From DASZTV01 sp036268405 (GTDB lineage Bacteria > Actinomycetota > Actinomycetes > JAFAQI01), in the NCBI GenBank assembly GCA_036268405.1, contig DATAUF010000088.1, positions 1 to 25,799 of the forward strand: DNA of 25,799 nucleotides. Direction: 5' to 3'. Position numbers and translations under genes: made by a program. Numbering within the stretch: position 1 is the first letter of the stretch; each line of letters begins with the position of its first letter. This document shows, piece after piece, positions 1 to 8,208 of this stretch. Under the pieces are notes generated by a model. That model saw only the letters and a list, made by a program, of their open reading frames with translations. It was not told where the DNA came from and searched no databases.

Positions 1-2612
1 AGGAACGGCATGTCCTCGACCGGCAGCACCTTGGAGATGACGCCCTTGTTGCCGTGGCGGCCGGCGAGCTTGTCACCGTCGGTGATCTTGCGCTTCTGCG
101 CGACGTAGACCCGGACCAGCTCGTTGACGCCCGGCGGGAGCTCGTCGCCCTCGTCGCGGTTGAAGACGCGTACGCCGATGACCTTGCCGGACTCGCCGTG
201 CGGAACCTTCAGCGAGGTGTCGCGCACCTCGCGCGCCTTCTCACCGAAGATCGCGCGGAGCAGGCGCTCCTCGGGGGTCAGCTCGGTCTCGCCCTTCGGC
301 GTGACCTTGCCGACCAGCACGTCGCCAGGAACGACCTCGGCACCGATACGGATGATGCCGCGCTCGTCGAGGTCTGCGAGGACCTCCTCGGAGACGTTCG
401 GGATGTCCCGCGTGATCTCCTCGGGGCCGAGCTTGGTGTCACGGGCGTCGACCTCGTGCTCCTCGATGTGAATCGAGGAGAGGACATCGTCCTCCACCAG
501 GCGCTGCGACAGGATGATCGCGTCTTCGTAGTTGTGGCCCTCCCAGGACATGAAGGCGACGAGCAGGTTCTTGCCCAGCGCCATCTCGCCGTTCTGGGTG
601 CAGGGGCCGTCCGCGATGACCTGGCCCTGCTCGACCTTGTCGCCCTCGTTGACGATCGGCTTCTGGTTGAACGACGTGCCCTGGTTGGAGCGGTGGAACT
701 TCGCCAACCGGTAGGTGCGGCTGGTGCCGTCCTTGTGCGCGATCGTCACGTACTCGGCCGACACCTCCTCGACCGTTCCGGCCTGCTCAGCGACGACCAC
801 ATCGCCGGCGTCGACAGCGGCGCGGAACTCCATGCCGGTGCCGACGAGCGGCGCCTCGGCGCGCAGCAGCGGCACCGACTGGCGCTGCATGTTGGAGCCC
901 ATGAGCGCACGGTTGGCATCGTCGTGCTCGAGGAACGGGATCATCGCGGTCGCGACGGACACCATCTGCCGCGGCGAGACGTCCATGTAGTCGATGTCCG
1001 ACGGCTCGACGTAGTCGACCTCGCCGTCCTTGCGACGCACCAGCACGCGGTTCTCGGCGAAGGTCCCGTTGGCGTTCAGCGGGGCATTGGCCTGCGCGAT
1101 GATGTGACGGTCTTCCTCGTCTGCCGTCAGGTAGTCGATGTGGTCCGTGACCCGGCCCTTGTCGACCCGGCGGTACGGCGTCTCGACGAAGCCGAACGGG
1201 TTGACCCGGGCGTAGGTCGCGAGCGAGCCGATCAGACCGATGTTCGGGCCTTCAGGCGTCTCGATCGGGCACATCCGGCCGTAGTGGCTGGGGTGCACGT
1301 CGCGGACCTCGAAGCCGGCGCGCTCACGGGACAGACCACCCGGACCAAGCGCGGACAGGCGGCGCTTGTGGGTCAGACCGGCCAGCGGGTTGGTCTGGTC
1401 CATGAACTGCGAGAGCTGTGAGGTGCCGAAGAACTCCTTGATCGACGCCACCACCGGGCGGATGTTGATCAGGGTCTGCGGCGTGATCGCCTCGACGTCC
1501 TGGGTGGTCATCCGCTCGCGGACGACCCGCTCCATGCGGGACAGGCCAATCCTGACCTGGTTCTGGATCAGTTCGCCGACGGTCCGCAGACGGCGGTTAC
1601 CGAAGTGGTCGATGTCGTCGGTCTCGTAGCCGGCGTCGCCTCGGTGCAGGCGCACGACGTAGTCGATCGCGGCGACGATGTCGGCCTCGGTGAGGACGCC
1701 GACGCTCTTGTCGACCGCCGTGCCCAGCTTCTTGTTGACCTTGTAGCGGCCGACCTTGGCCAGGTCGTAGCGCTTCTCGTTGAAGTAAAGGTTGTTGAGG
1801 AGCGTCTCCGCGGCGTCACGCGTCGGGGGCTCGCCCGGTCGCAGCTTGCGGTAGATGTCGATGAGCGCCTCGTCCGGCGTGGAGGTGTGATCCTTCTCGA
1901 GCGTGAGGCGCATCGAGTCGAACTCACCGAAGTGCTGAAGGATCTTCTCGTCATCCCAACCGAGCGCCCGCAGCAGCACGGTGACCGGCTGGCGGCGCTT
2001 GCGGTCGATGCGGACACCGACCTGGTCGCGCTTGTCGACCTCGAACTCCAGCCAGGCACCACGGCCCGGGATCACCTTGGAGGCGTAGACCTCCCGGTCG
2101 GTGACCTTGTCCAGCGTCCGGTCGAAGTAGACACCCGGCGAACGGACCAGCTGGGAGACGACGACCCGCTCGGTGCCGTTGATGATGAAGGTGCCCTGGT
2201 GGGTCATGAGCGGGAAGTCGCCCATGAAGACCGTCTGGCTCTTGATCTCGCCGGTCTCGTTGTTCGTGAACTCAGCGATGACGAACAGAGGCGCCGAGTA
2301 GGTCATGTCCTTGTCCTTGCACTCCTCGATGGAGTGCGGCGGGTCCATGAGCTTCGGCTCGCGGAACTCCAGCGACATGGTGTCGGAGAAGTCGCGGATC
2401 GGGCTGATCTCGGAAAGGATCTCCTCGAGCCCGGAGGGGGTGCCCGCTTCGACGGACTCCCGCCATTCCGGCGAGCCGATCAGCCACTTGAAAGAGGACG
2501 TCTGCAGTGCCAACAGATTGGGCACCTCGAGCGGCTCATTGATCCGCGCGAAGGAGATGCGGCGTGGTGCGAGGGTGGATGGAGCAGGAGCTGTGGAACG
2601 CGAGGCGGCCAA
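1..2612 (-). CDS. rpoB: RNA polymerase beta subunit, 3' end outside window
   Basis: Catalytic beta subunit of RNA polymerase. About 870 N-terminal codons are present and the frame runs open off the window edge, ending in the typical VLPVEDMPF segment. The rifampicin pocket is near 1345-1425: D405, H415 and S420 correspond to M. tuberculosis D435, H445 and S450, so it looks wild type at the main resistance sites. The start is a TTG at 2612, chosen because GAGAAGGA lies just upstream at proper spacing and the translation (AASRSTAPAPSTLAPRRISF) runs straight into the conserved N-terminus; no ATG or GTG fits as well. rpoB normally follows rplL; here a Mce operon separates them. The gene has a candidate promoter of its own in the gap upstream. 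Identity is certain; only the start is inferred. Confidence 0.98.
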   Translation of the reverse strand, partial: MAASRSTAPAPSTLAPRRISFARINEPLEVPNLLALQTSSFKWLIGSPEWRESVEAGTPSGLEEILSEISPIRDFSDTMSLEFREPKLMDPPHSIEECKDKDMTYSAPLFVIAEFTNNETGEIKSQTVFMGDFPLMTHQGTFIINGTERVVVSQLVRSPGVYFDRTLDKVTDREVYASKVIPGRGAWLEFEVDKRDQVGVRIDRKRRQPVTVLLRALGWDDEKILQHFGEFDSMRLTLEKDHTSTPDEALIDIYRKLRPGEPPTRDAAETLLNNLYFNEKRYDLAKVGRYKVNKKLGTAVDKSVGVLTEADIVAAIDYVVRLHRGDAGYETDDIDHFGNRRLRTVGELIQNQVRIGLSRMERVVRERMTTQDVEAITPQTLINIRPVVASIKEFFGTSQLSQFMDQTNPLAGLTHKRRLSALGPGGLSRERAGFEVRDVHPSHYGRMCPIETPEGPNIGLIGSLATYARVNPFGFVETPYRRVDKGRVTDHIDYLTADEEDRHIIAQANAPLNANGTFAENRVLVRRKDGEVDYVEPSDIDYMDVSPRQMVSVATAMIPFLEHDDANRALMGSNMQRQSVPLLRAEAPLVGTGMEFRAAVDAGDVVVAEQAGTVEEVSAEYVTIAHKDGTSRTYRLAKFHRSNQGTSFNQKPIVNEGDKVEQGQVIADGPCTQNGEMALGKNLLVAFMSWEGHNYEDAIILSQRLVEDDVLSSIHIEEHEVDARDTKLGPEEITRDIPNVSEEVLADLDERGIIRIGAEVVPGDVLVGKVTPKGETELTPEERLLRAIFGEKAREVRDTSLKVPHGESGKVIGVRVFNRDEGDELPPGVNELVRVYVAQKRKITDGDKLAGRHGNKGVISKVLPVEDMPF

Positions 2613-2875
2613 GTGGGGGTCCTTCTCTAGTGCCCGCTGTCAAAGTGCGCGCACGCCGATGGACCCACCCCGTAACTGGTCAAAAAACGCTTGAGGCAGC
2701 GCTCTAGACAAAGGGCGGAAGACATCGGAGGCAGCGCAATCGAGCAGCATAGCCGCCAAACGGCTACCTGTCGAGGCCGCGCGAAACCGAGCGGCAGACG
2801 CTGCGCGGCAGCATGACCGCCGAGCGCCCCGACGTCAAGACCCGACGCGCCGAAAGTGGCCTACGGTCCAAACCC
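2613..2875 (-). promoter_or_regulatory. rpoB leader and mce-rpoB intergenic region
   Basis: This 263-base gap separates the last Mce-associated gene from rpoB. It has no convincing coding frame and no stem followed by a T-tract on the minus strand, so read-through from the mce operon into rpoB cannot be excluded. It carries the promoter and inverted repeat described separately. If that promoter is used, rpoB has a leader of roughly 128 nucleotides. Confidence 0.6.
2746..2774 (-). promoter_or_regulatory. Candidate sigma-A type promoter of rpoB
   Basis: Reading the minus strand, TCGACA (2774-2769) and TATGCT (2751-2746) are separated by exactly 17 bases, a good match to actinobacterial housekeeping promoters (TTGACA / TANNNT). 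An inverted repeat TAGCCG-N5-CGGCTA (2750-2766) fills the spacer and overlaps the -10, which could serve as an operator. Predicted start is near 2740. Found by eye; not experimentally supported. Confidence 0.5.
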
Positions 2876-3901
2876 TCAGAAGGGCTTGAGGCCGTCGATC
2901 ACCCAGCGATCGCCCTGCTTGACCATCGTCACCTCGATGACCGATCGGTCGAGCCGCGACTTGTCCCCGAGCTTCTTGTTCTGGGCGGTCTGGTCGGCGA
3001 ATACCAGCACCCGAACCGTGCTCGTCGACGCCGAGATCACGCCCGCATCGGCAACGGTGCCCGTGGAGATCGCATCGGTTGACGTGGCAAGCGGCGTGAC
3101 CGACCCCGCCGCCGTCCGCGCGTAGTTGGCCTTGAACTTCGTGCTCATGCCGGTCTCGGCCTTGGCGAAATCACTGTTGAGCGTGCGGTAGTCGTAGGTC
3201 AGCGCCGCAGCGACCTCGGGCTTGGCCGCCGCGAGCGCCGCGGCCCGGGCCTTCTCGACGGCATGATCGTGCGCGCTGGATCGGGCAGAGATCACCAGTA
3301 CGACTACCGCGGCGATCGCCAGCACCGCGGCGGCGATCGTGGCCAGCATCACCGGACCCGCCGCGCGGCGCCGCTCGGGCTCCTGCGGTCCGCTCAGGAA
3401 GCTCTGGCTGCCGGTCGCCTGCGCCTCGGCGACTGCTGCGGCCGCCACGGCGAGTGGCTCGGAAAGCGGCTCGGCGACCGGCTCCGGCACGGGTTGCGGA
3501 TCTCGGGTGACCGGACGGTCAACTGTTTGCGGATCGTCGAGCGCAGGAATCGCTGAACCCGCCGGAGCGTCGGCCTCGGCCGACGGGGTGTGCGGGGAAT
3601 CGCCTTCCGCTGACCGGGCGGCTTGCGCGGCCTCGACCTGGGCAAGCGCGCTCTGGCGCAGCCGCGCGGCGAGCTCGGTGGTCCGCGAGTTGCTCTCGTC
3701 AGGCAGCGTTACCGGCTCGGGCGACGCCTCGGCCGCGGACTGGTCCTCGGCCACGGCGCTTGCGTCGGCGTCGGCGTCGGCCGCCTCGGCCTCCGTCTCG
3801 TCTGTCGACTTCGGCGGATCGGTGAACTCGATCGCTTCGGTGGCTTCCTCGACGACGTCGGCGGGCTCGTCGGGCGTGGTGGGCTCGTTCGGCTCGGTCA
3901 T
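2876..3901 (-). CDS. Mce-associated membrane protein with acidic N-terminal arm
   Basis: A 341-residue Mam-type protein, last gene of the mce operon. Residues 1-180 are low-complexity and rich in Glu, Asp, Ala and Pro (about 20 acidic and one Lys in the first 60). ERRR (176-179) precedes one membrane helix (about 184-205), so the arm should be cytoplasmic by the positive-inside rule. The outer domain (about 210-341) has the Mam-type pattern: a YDYRTL segment, an FKANYARTAAG segment, VRVLVFADQTAQNKK, and a final WVIDGLKPF. Start ATG overlaps the upstream Mam stop as ATGA. Mam proteins are known as accessory or stabilising partners of Mce transporters; the exact role here is inferred. The length of the acidic arm is unusual for the family. 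Confidence 0.82.
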   Translation of the reverse strand: MTEPNEPTTPDEPADVVEEATEAIEFTDPPKSTDETEAEAADADADASAVAEDQSAAEASPEPVTLPDESNSRTTELAARLRQSALAQVEAAQAARSAEGDSPHTPSAEADAPAGSAIPALDDPQTVDRPVTRDPQPVPEPVAEPLSEPLAVAAAAVAEAQATGSQSFLSGPQEPERRRAAGPVMLATIAAAVLAIAAVVVLVISARSSAHDHAVEKARAAALAAAKPEVAAALTYDYRTLNSDFAKAETGMSTKFKANYARTAAGSVTPLATSTDAISTGTVADAGVISASTSTVRVLVFADQTAQNKKLGDKSRLDRSVIEVTMVKQGDRWVIDGLKPF

Positions 3902-4389
3902 TGCGGCGCCAGGTTGCTCGTGAGCCAGTGGCCGTTGACCTTGGTCATTGTGATGAGGATCCGCAGCAGCTGTGGGGAGCCGGTTTTGTTGGTCGACGTG
4001 GTGGTGACGCCCCTGAGCGCAACGAGTGCGACGGCAGTGGTCGAGTTGAGCGAGGACAACGCGGCCCGCTGGACCGAGGTCGTCTCCACGATCTGATGCT
4101 TGGTGTAGTAGGTCCCGAAGGTCTGGATCGTCGCCGTGTAGACGTTCCCGAACGCCGACGTCGCGTTCTTCGCCTCTGCTTTCGCCTGATCTTGCATGTG
4201 GCGATAGTCGATCGAGGTGAAGTCGACGGCATACTGCCCGGCGAGCGCGGTCACGTTCGTCCGCTCATGGCTCAGCGAGCTGGCATGCGACGCGTGCCGG
4301 CTTTCGATCACAGCGAACGTCGCCGCTGCCGCGAGCGCAACAACAGCCGCAACGAGCAGCGCGACTGCTCGTCGCGAGGTGGATTGCAC
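3898..4389 (-). CDS. Mce-associated membrane protein, short form
   Basis: A 163-residue Mam-type protein. RR at 6-7 precedes a single Ala/Val-rich membrane helix (about 8-28); the rest should lie outside the membrane. The outer domain resembles that of the next gene: YRHMQDQAKAEAK, FGNVYTATIQTFGTYY and a closing HWLTSNLAPQ, so the two are probably paralogues differing mainly in the long acidic arm of the other. The GTG start at 4389 shares one base with the mceF stop (TAGTG), and the stop overlaps the next ATG by four bases, so translation is probably coupled. No strong Shine-Dalgarno is visible. It probably supports assembly or stability of the Mce complex. Confidence 0.8.
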   Translation of the reverse strand: MQSTSRRAVALLVAAVVALAAAATFAVIESRHASHASSLSHERTNVTALAGQYAVDFTSIDYRHMQDQAKAEAKNATSAFGNVYTATIQTFGTYYTKHQIVETTSVQRAALSSLNSTTAVALVALRGVTTTSTNKTGSPQLLRILITMTKVNGHWLTSNLAPQ

Positions 4390-5834
4390 TAACGCATGGT
4401 AGGGGCGACCAGCAGCCAGCTGTACGACGAGGAGCCGAAGACCGACGCCAGTGGCCCCGAAAGACCGAGTTCGTAGAGCTTGCCGTCGATCCCGCGAAGG
4501 ACGCCGGTCTTGGGGTCGTAAGGCTGGTAGAACACGGCAGTCGCGTCGGCGGTGGAGCCCGCAGCGGCTGCTGTGTGAGCCTTTGTCTTCGCCTTCTTGG
4601 ATTTGGGGCAGGTCGGGGTTCCGCAGTCGCCGACCTTGCCCGAGCCCGGGAACGGCTGCCCGTAGTGCGGGCCTTCGTAGGGGTCGCTGTTGGTCACGTT
4701 GGCGTGGTCACCGGCCGGCCGCGGGTCGTTGCGCGAACCGCGGATGTCGAGCAGCTGCGTGTCGAGGGTCGCGTTCTTGCCGTGACAGTAGGCGTCGAGG
4801 TTGGCGGCGCCACCCCAGTCCTTCGGCTTGTTGGACCGCGCCTTGGTGCTGGAGTATCCGGTGCCGCAGAAGTTGTTGAGGTCGTTCACGAGGCCGAAGC
4901 GCGCGGTCGAGACTCCGTTCTTGCCCGGCGGCGGCAGGGCATAGAAGGAGTCCGCCACGATCGCCGGATAGAGCTCCAGAACGGCGCGCACGTAAGGCAA
5001 CCGCACGCTCTGGATCTGCGTGAACGTGTCGAGGTTGGTCAGCAGCTCGGGAATCGCCGACTGGTTGTCCTGGATCAGCAGCTTCAGCTGCTTCGAGGCA
5101 GCGCTGCCGTTGTCGAGGATCGTGCGCAGCGCGGTGTCCTGGCCGCTGATCTCACCGCTCACGTCGTTGAAGCTCGACGCAAACGACTTCAACTCGGCCG
5201 AGACCTGGCGCTGGGTGTCGAGGACCGTCTTGCCGTCGTTGATCAACCGCTCTGTCGCCGGCAGCGCGTTGCTCGCGGCCTGGGTCAGCGCATCGCCACC
5301 GTCGATGAGCTTCTGAAGACTCGGGCCGAGGTTGACGAAGCTCTTCCCCAGCTCGGTCACGGTCGTCGACAGATCGTGAACGTCGAGGCTGCCGAACAGC
5401 TGCTCGATGTTGCGAAGGATCACCGCATCGTCGACCGGGATCGTGCCGTGGATCGGCGGCGAGGACGAGGTGAGGTAGGGACCGCCGACGGCCGCCGGCT
5501 CGAGCTCGACGTACTGCTCACCAACCGCCGAGAGATCCGCGACCTTCGCTACCAGTCCGGTCGCGGGGATTTTCTCCCCATGGTTGATCTTCAGGTCGGC
5601 GATCACGCCGCCACCCGGTGCCAGATGAAGGGAGCCGACCCGGCCCACCACGACTCCGCGCTCATTGACATCGGCGTTGCTGAAGATGCCGCCGGCCGAT
5701 GGCAGGGCCAGCTGGACCGTGAACGGCTCCTTCAGCGGGTTGATGCCGATGTATGTCGCGCCGACGTACACGATCCCGATCAGTGAGATCAACATGAAGA
5801 TGCCGATCTGAATCTTGGTGATGCGCCGGATCAC
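4389..5834 (-). CDS. mceF: Mce family protein MceF
   Basis: Sixth MCE-domain protein of the operon, 481 residues from the GTG at 5834. An N-terminal membrane helix (IGIFMLISLIGIVYVGATYI) is followed by the MCE/MlaD domain (FTVQLALPSAGGIFSNADV, VVVGRVGSL, LSAVGEQYVELEP) and a long helical region that would form part of the conduit. The C-terminal part has Cys residues near CHGKNA and a Lys-rich stretch (PKSKKAKTKAHT) before a conserved-looking tail. The frame opens at an ATG at 5861, but the GTG at 5834 has GGGAGG six bases upstream and makes a GTGA overlap with the mceE stop like the other junctions, so it is preferred. The order mceA-F assigns it as MceF. The lipid carried cannot be told from sequence. 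Confidence 0.88.
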   Translation of the reverse strand: MIRRITKIQIGIFMLISLIGIVYVGATYIGINPLKEPFTVQLALPSAGGIFSNADVNERGVVVGRVGSLHLAPGGGVIADLKINHGEKIPATGLVAKVADLSAVGEQYVELEPAAVGGPYLTSSSPPIHGTIPVDDAVILRNIEQLFGSLDVHDLSTTVTELGKSFVNLGPSLQKLIDGGDALTQAASNALPATERLINDGKTVLDTQRQVSAELKSFASSFNDVSGEISGQDTALRTILDNGSAASKQLKLLIQDNQSAIPELLTNLDTFTQIQSVRLPYVRAVLELYPAIVADSFYALPPPGKNGVSTARFGLVNDLNNFCGTGYSSTKARSNKPKDWGGAANLDAYCHGKNATLDTQLLDIRGSRNDPRPAGDHANVTNSDPYEGPHYGQPFPGSGKVGDCGTPTCPKSKKAKTKAHTAAAAGSTADATAVFYQPYDPKTGVLRGIDGKLYELGLSGPLASVFGSSSYSWLLVAPTMR

Positions 5835-7021
5835 GGGGTACCTCCCACGCCGCTGAGCCATCGGGCGAGGTCGCTCGCGCCGCCTGCCGGCACCGCGGAC
5901 CCACGTCCGTCAGCGGTACCAGTTGGAGACGCGACGCTGCCCGCGACCGGACACTTCTCGGTCCCGCCGGACAGCAGCGAGATCAGTTGCGCCTGGACCG
6001 GCCCGAGCGTCGCCGCCAGCTGCGCCGGGGTTTGTCCCGCGAACAGCGCGCAGAGCACCGGGGCGACGTCCACGTTGAGGCCGAGGTTGACGTAGTCGCC
6101 TGGCGCACCCGCGCTGAAGTCACGGGGGAACGGATAGGTGAGCAGGACCTCGAGTGCATGCGGCAGGTTGGCCCCGGCGGCCGCCAGGTGGTGGAGCACC
6201 GGCTTGAGGTCACGCAGCTCGGCGATCGTCTGCGAGCTCGACGCCTTGATCACGCGGCTGGCGACCTTGCCGAAACGTGACAGGTGCACGAGCAGCGAGG
6301 TGAACTGGGCGCGCTCGTTGGCGAGCACCTTCAGACCGGGGCCGAGCTCGTCGAGCGCTGTCGCGATCGTGCCGTTCTGCTTCGCGAGCGCGCTGCTGAA
6401 TCGGTCGAGTCCGTCGATCGCCCGAACGATCTGCTGCTTCTGGTCGGCCAGGCCGGTGACGAAGGTGTTGAGCTGTGCGAGAGCTCCGCGGACGTCGGCC
6501 TCGCGCCCCGACAGGGCCTTCGACACCTCGACAGTGATCGTCTGAAGATCGCCGATGTCCCCACCATTGAGGAACTGCGACAGCAGGCCGAACACCTCTT
6601 CCACGCTGGGGAGCTCGCTCGCCGAGTCGAGGCGGTCGCCGTTGGCCAGGCGCCCCGCGGGCGCGGCGTTCGTCGGCGGTCCGATGGCGACGAACTTCTC
6701 GCCGAGCAGGGTGGTCTGCTCGAGCGTCGCGACCGCGTTCGCGGGAAGGTCGACCGATTGCCTGACCCGCATCGTCACCTTGGCCTTGAGCGTGACCGGG
6801 TCAAGAGTGATGTCGCTGACGTCGCCGACCGCGACATCGTCGACGCGGACCGCCGACTGCGGAGTCAGATCCTGCACGTCCTTGAACTCAGCCGTGACCG
6901 TGTAGGTCTTGCCGGTCGCCGCACCACCCGGCAGCGGCAAGGAGTACGCGCCGTGGAAACCGCAGCCGGCGAGCATCGTGCCGGATGCCAGGACCGCGGC
7001 CGACACCCTCATGCGCTTCAT
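5831..7021 (-). CDS. mceE: Mce family lipoprotein MceE
   Basis: A 396-residue MCE protein of the LprK/MceE type. Residues 1-20 (MKRMRVSAAVLASGTMLAGC) form a lipoprotein signal with lipobox LAGC, cleaved before C20 and lipidated there. This distinguishes it from its siblings, which have plain N-terminal anchors. The MCE domain follows (YTVTAEFKDVQDLTPQSAV, VAVGDVSDITL, LLGEKFVAIGP), then a helical domain and a Gly/Ser/Ala-rich end. ATG overlaps the mceD stop as ATGA and its own stop overlaps mceF as GTGA. In Mce systems the E subunit is usually the lipoprotein of the conduit, matching its place as the fifth mce gene. Confidence 0.9.
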   Translation of the reverse strand: MKRMRVSAAVLASGTMLAGCGFHGAYSLPLPGGAATGKTYTVTAEFKDVQDLTPQSAVRVDDVAVGDVSDITLDPVTLKAKVTMRVRQSVDLPANAVATLEQTTLLGEKFVAIGPPTNAAPAGRLANGDRLDSASELPSVEEVFGLLSQFLNGGDIGDLQTITVEVSKALSGREADVRGALAQLNTFVTGLADQKQQIVRAIDGLDRFSSALAKQNGTIATALDELGPGLKVLANERAQFTSLLVHLSRFGKVASRVIKASSSQTIAELRDLKPVLHHLAAAGANLPHALEVLLTYPFPRDFSAGAPGDYVNLGLNVDVAPVLCALFAGQTPAQLAATLGPVQAQLISLLSGGTEKCPVAGSVASPTGTADGRGSAVPAGGASDLARWLSGVGGTP

Positions 7022-8208
7022 GACTTGCCCACCAGAAGCTCGGCCAGCGTCGGCGCAACATGAGCCAGACTCGATCCGGGGACTACCGGCTTGGTCGCGC
7101 TACAGCCGACGGCATCGCCGATCACGGAGTCGAGGCCCAACGTCGACAGCAGCTGACACAGCGCGCCGGCAGGACCGGTCTTCGTCAGCGGCTCCGTCAG
7201 GTCCGTCTTCGTGTCCAGGGTCTGTGTGGCGGGGTCGTAGGACAGGCTGAGGTCGGAGAGCGCCAGCGGTGCCAGGTCGGTGAACTGGGTGATGGCCTCC
7301 TTCTCCTTGCTCAGCACATCGGTGACGTTGGCCAGCCCATGGATGTCGGTCGTCAGGCTCGCGCGGTTGTCCGCCACGAAGCTCTGAATCGAGGTGAGCG
7401 CCGAGGCCAGGTTGGCGAGCGCGGCGCCGAGGTCCTTGCGCTCCCCCGCGAGCTGACCGCCGACCTTGGCGAGGTTGGCGTTCAGCGCCACGACGCCGCC
7501 GTTGTCGCTGGCGAGAGTGGTGGTGAACCTCTGCAGGCTGTCGACGGTGTCGAACAGGTCGCCGCGACTACCGGCGAGCGTCGAGATCGCCGTGGAGAAG
7601 TTGCGGAACGCCGCGTTGAAGGCCTTGCCGTTGCCTTTGAGGTTCTCGGCACTGATCTTCACCAGCTGCGAAAGCGCGCCGTTCTTGTTCGCGCCATTCG
7701 GGCCGAGCGCCTCGTCGAGTGTGTTGATGTTGCCGAAGATCTCGTCGAGCTCGAGGGGCACCGCCGTCTGATCCGCGCAGGTGGCGAAGTCGGTCCCGCC
7801 TGGCGGGCAACCGAGAACCGCACCGTCGGCGAGCGTCGGACCGTTGACGTAGCCCGGCGACAGCTGCACGTATCGGTCGCTGACGATGGATGGCTCGACG
7901 ACCACGGCCTGCGCGTGCGCCGGCACCCGGTCATCTCCGTCGTAGGACATCTCGACCTTGACCACGGTTCCTTCGGGAGTGATCGAGTCGACCTTCCCGA
8001 CCTTCACGCCCATGATCCGGACGTCATTGCCCGAGTAGAGACCGATCGTCTTCGAGAAGTAGGCGGTCAGGTGGTAGGTCTTGCCGCCACCCGTCGACAC
8101 CGCGACCGCCACCGCGATGATGACGACCGCCACCACCGCGACCAGCGCGACGACGCCCGCGCCGAATCGGCGAACCAGGTCGCCGAACACGTCTCCGAGG
8201 CGGCGCAT
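7018..8208 (-). CDS. mceD: Mce family protein MceD
   Basis: A 396-residue MCE protein. A basic N-terminus (RRLGDVFGDLVRR) precedes a Val/Ala-rich helix (about 15-38). The MCE domain follows (YHLTAYFSKTIGLYSGNDV, IMGVKVGKVDSI, IVSDRYVQLSPGY), then a long helical region. Its start shares bases with the mceC stop (TGATG) and its stop forms ATGA with mceE, so it is translated as part of one polycistronic message. It is named by position in the six-gene series; substrate is unknown. Confidence 0.88.
   Translation of the reverse strand: MRRLGDVFGDLVRRFGAGVVALVAVVAVVIIAVAVAVSTGGGKTYHLTAYFSKTIGLYSGNDVRIMGVKVGKVDSITPEGTVVKVEMSYDGDDRVPAHAQAVVVEPSIVSDRYVQLSPGYVNGPTLADGAVLGCPPGGTDFATCADQTAVPLELDEIFGNINTLDEALGPNGANKNGALSQLVKISAENLKGNGKAFNAAFRNFSTAISTLAGSRGDLFDTVDSLQRFTTTLASDNGGVVALNANLAKVGGQLAGERKDLGAALANLASALTSIQSFVADNRASLTTDIHGLANVTDVLSKEKEAITQFTDLAPLALSDLSLSYDPATQTLDTKTDLTEPLTKTGPAGALCQLLSTLGLDSVIGDAVGCSATKPVVPGSSLAHVAPTLAELLVGKS

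Noticed and set aside
54..1421. A 455-codon plus-strand open frame opposite rpoB
   Set aside because: It is the antisense shadow of rpoB, whose translation matches beta subunit throughout. The plus-strand product is Arg/Asp/Val-rich low-complexity, as expected from GC-rich antisense codons.
1345..1425. Possible rifampicin-resistance variant in rpoB
   Set aside because: The key residues D405, H415 and S420 are the sensitive-type ones. The Thr after MDQ and the Ala before GLTH differ from M. tuberculosis but are at positions I do not regard as resistance determinants.
1605..2630. A 341-codon plus-strand open frame opposite the rpoB 5' end
   Set aside because: Same antisense effect; no domain pattern, no ribosome site, and it extends across the rpoB start.
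2638..2643. A perfect TTGACA close to the rpoB start
   Set aside because: No -10 hexamer lies 16-19 bases downstream; the sequence there is C-rich and runs into the ribosome site.
5835..5861. Longer mceF start at the ATG at 5861
   Set aside because: No Shine-Dalgarno and a 31-base overlap with mceE; the GTG at 5834 has GGGAGG and a four-base overlap like its neighbours.
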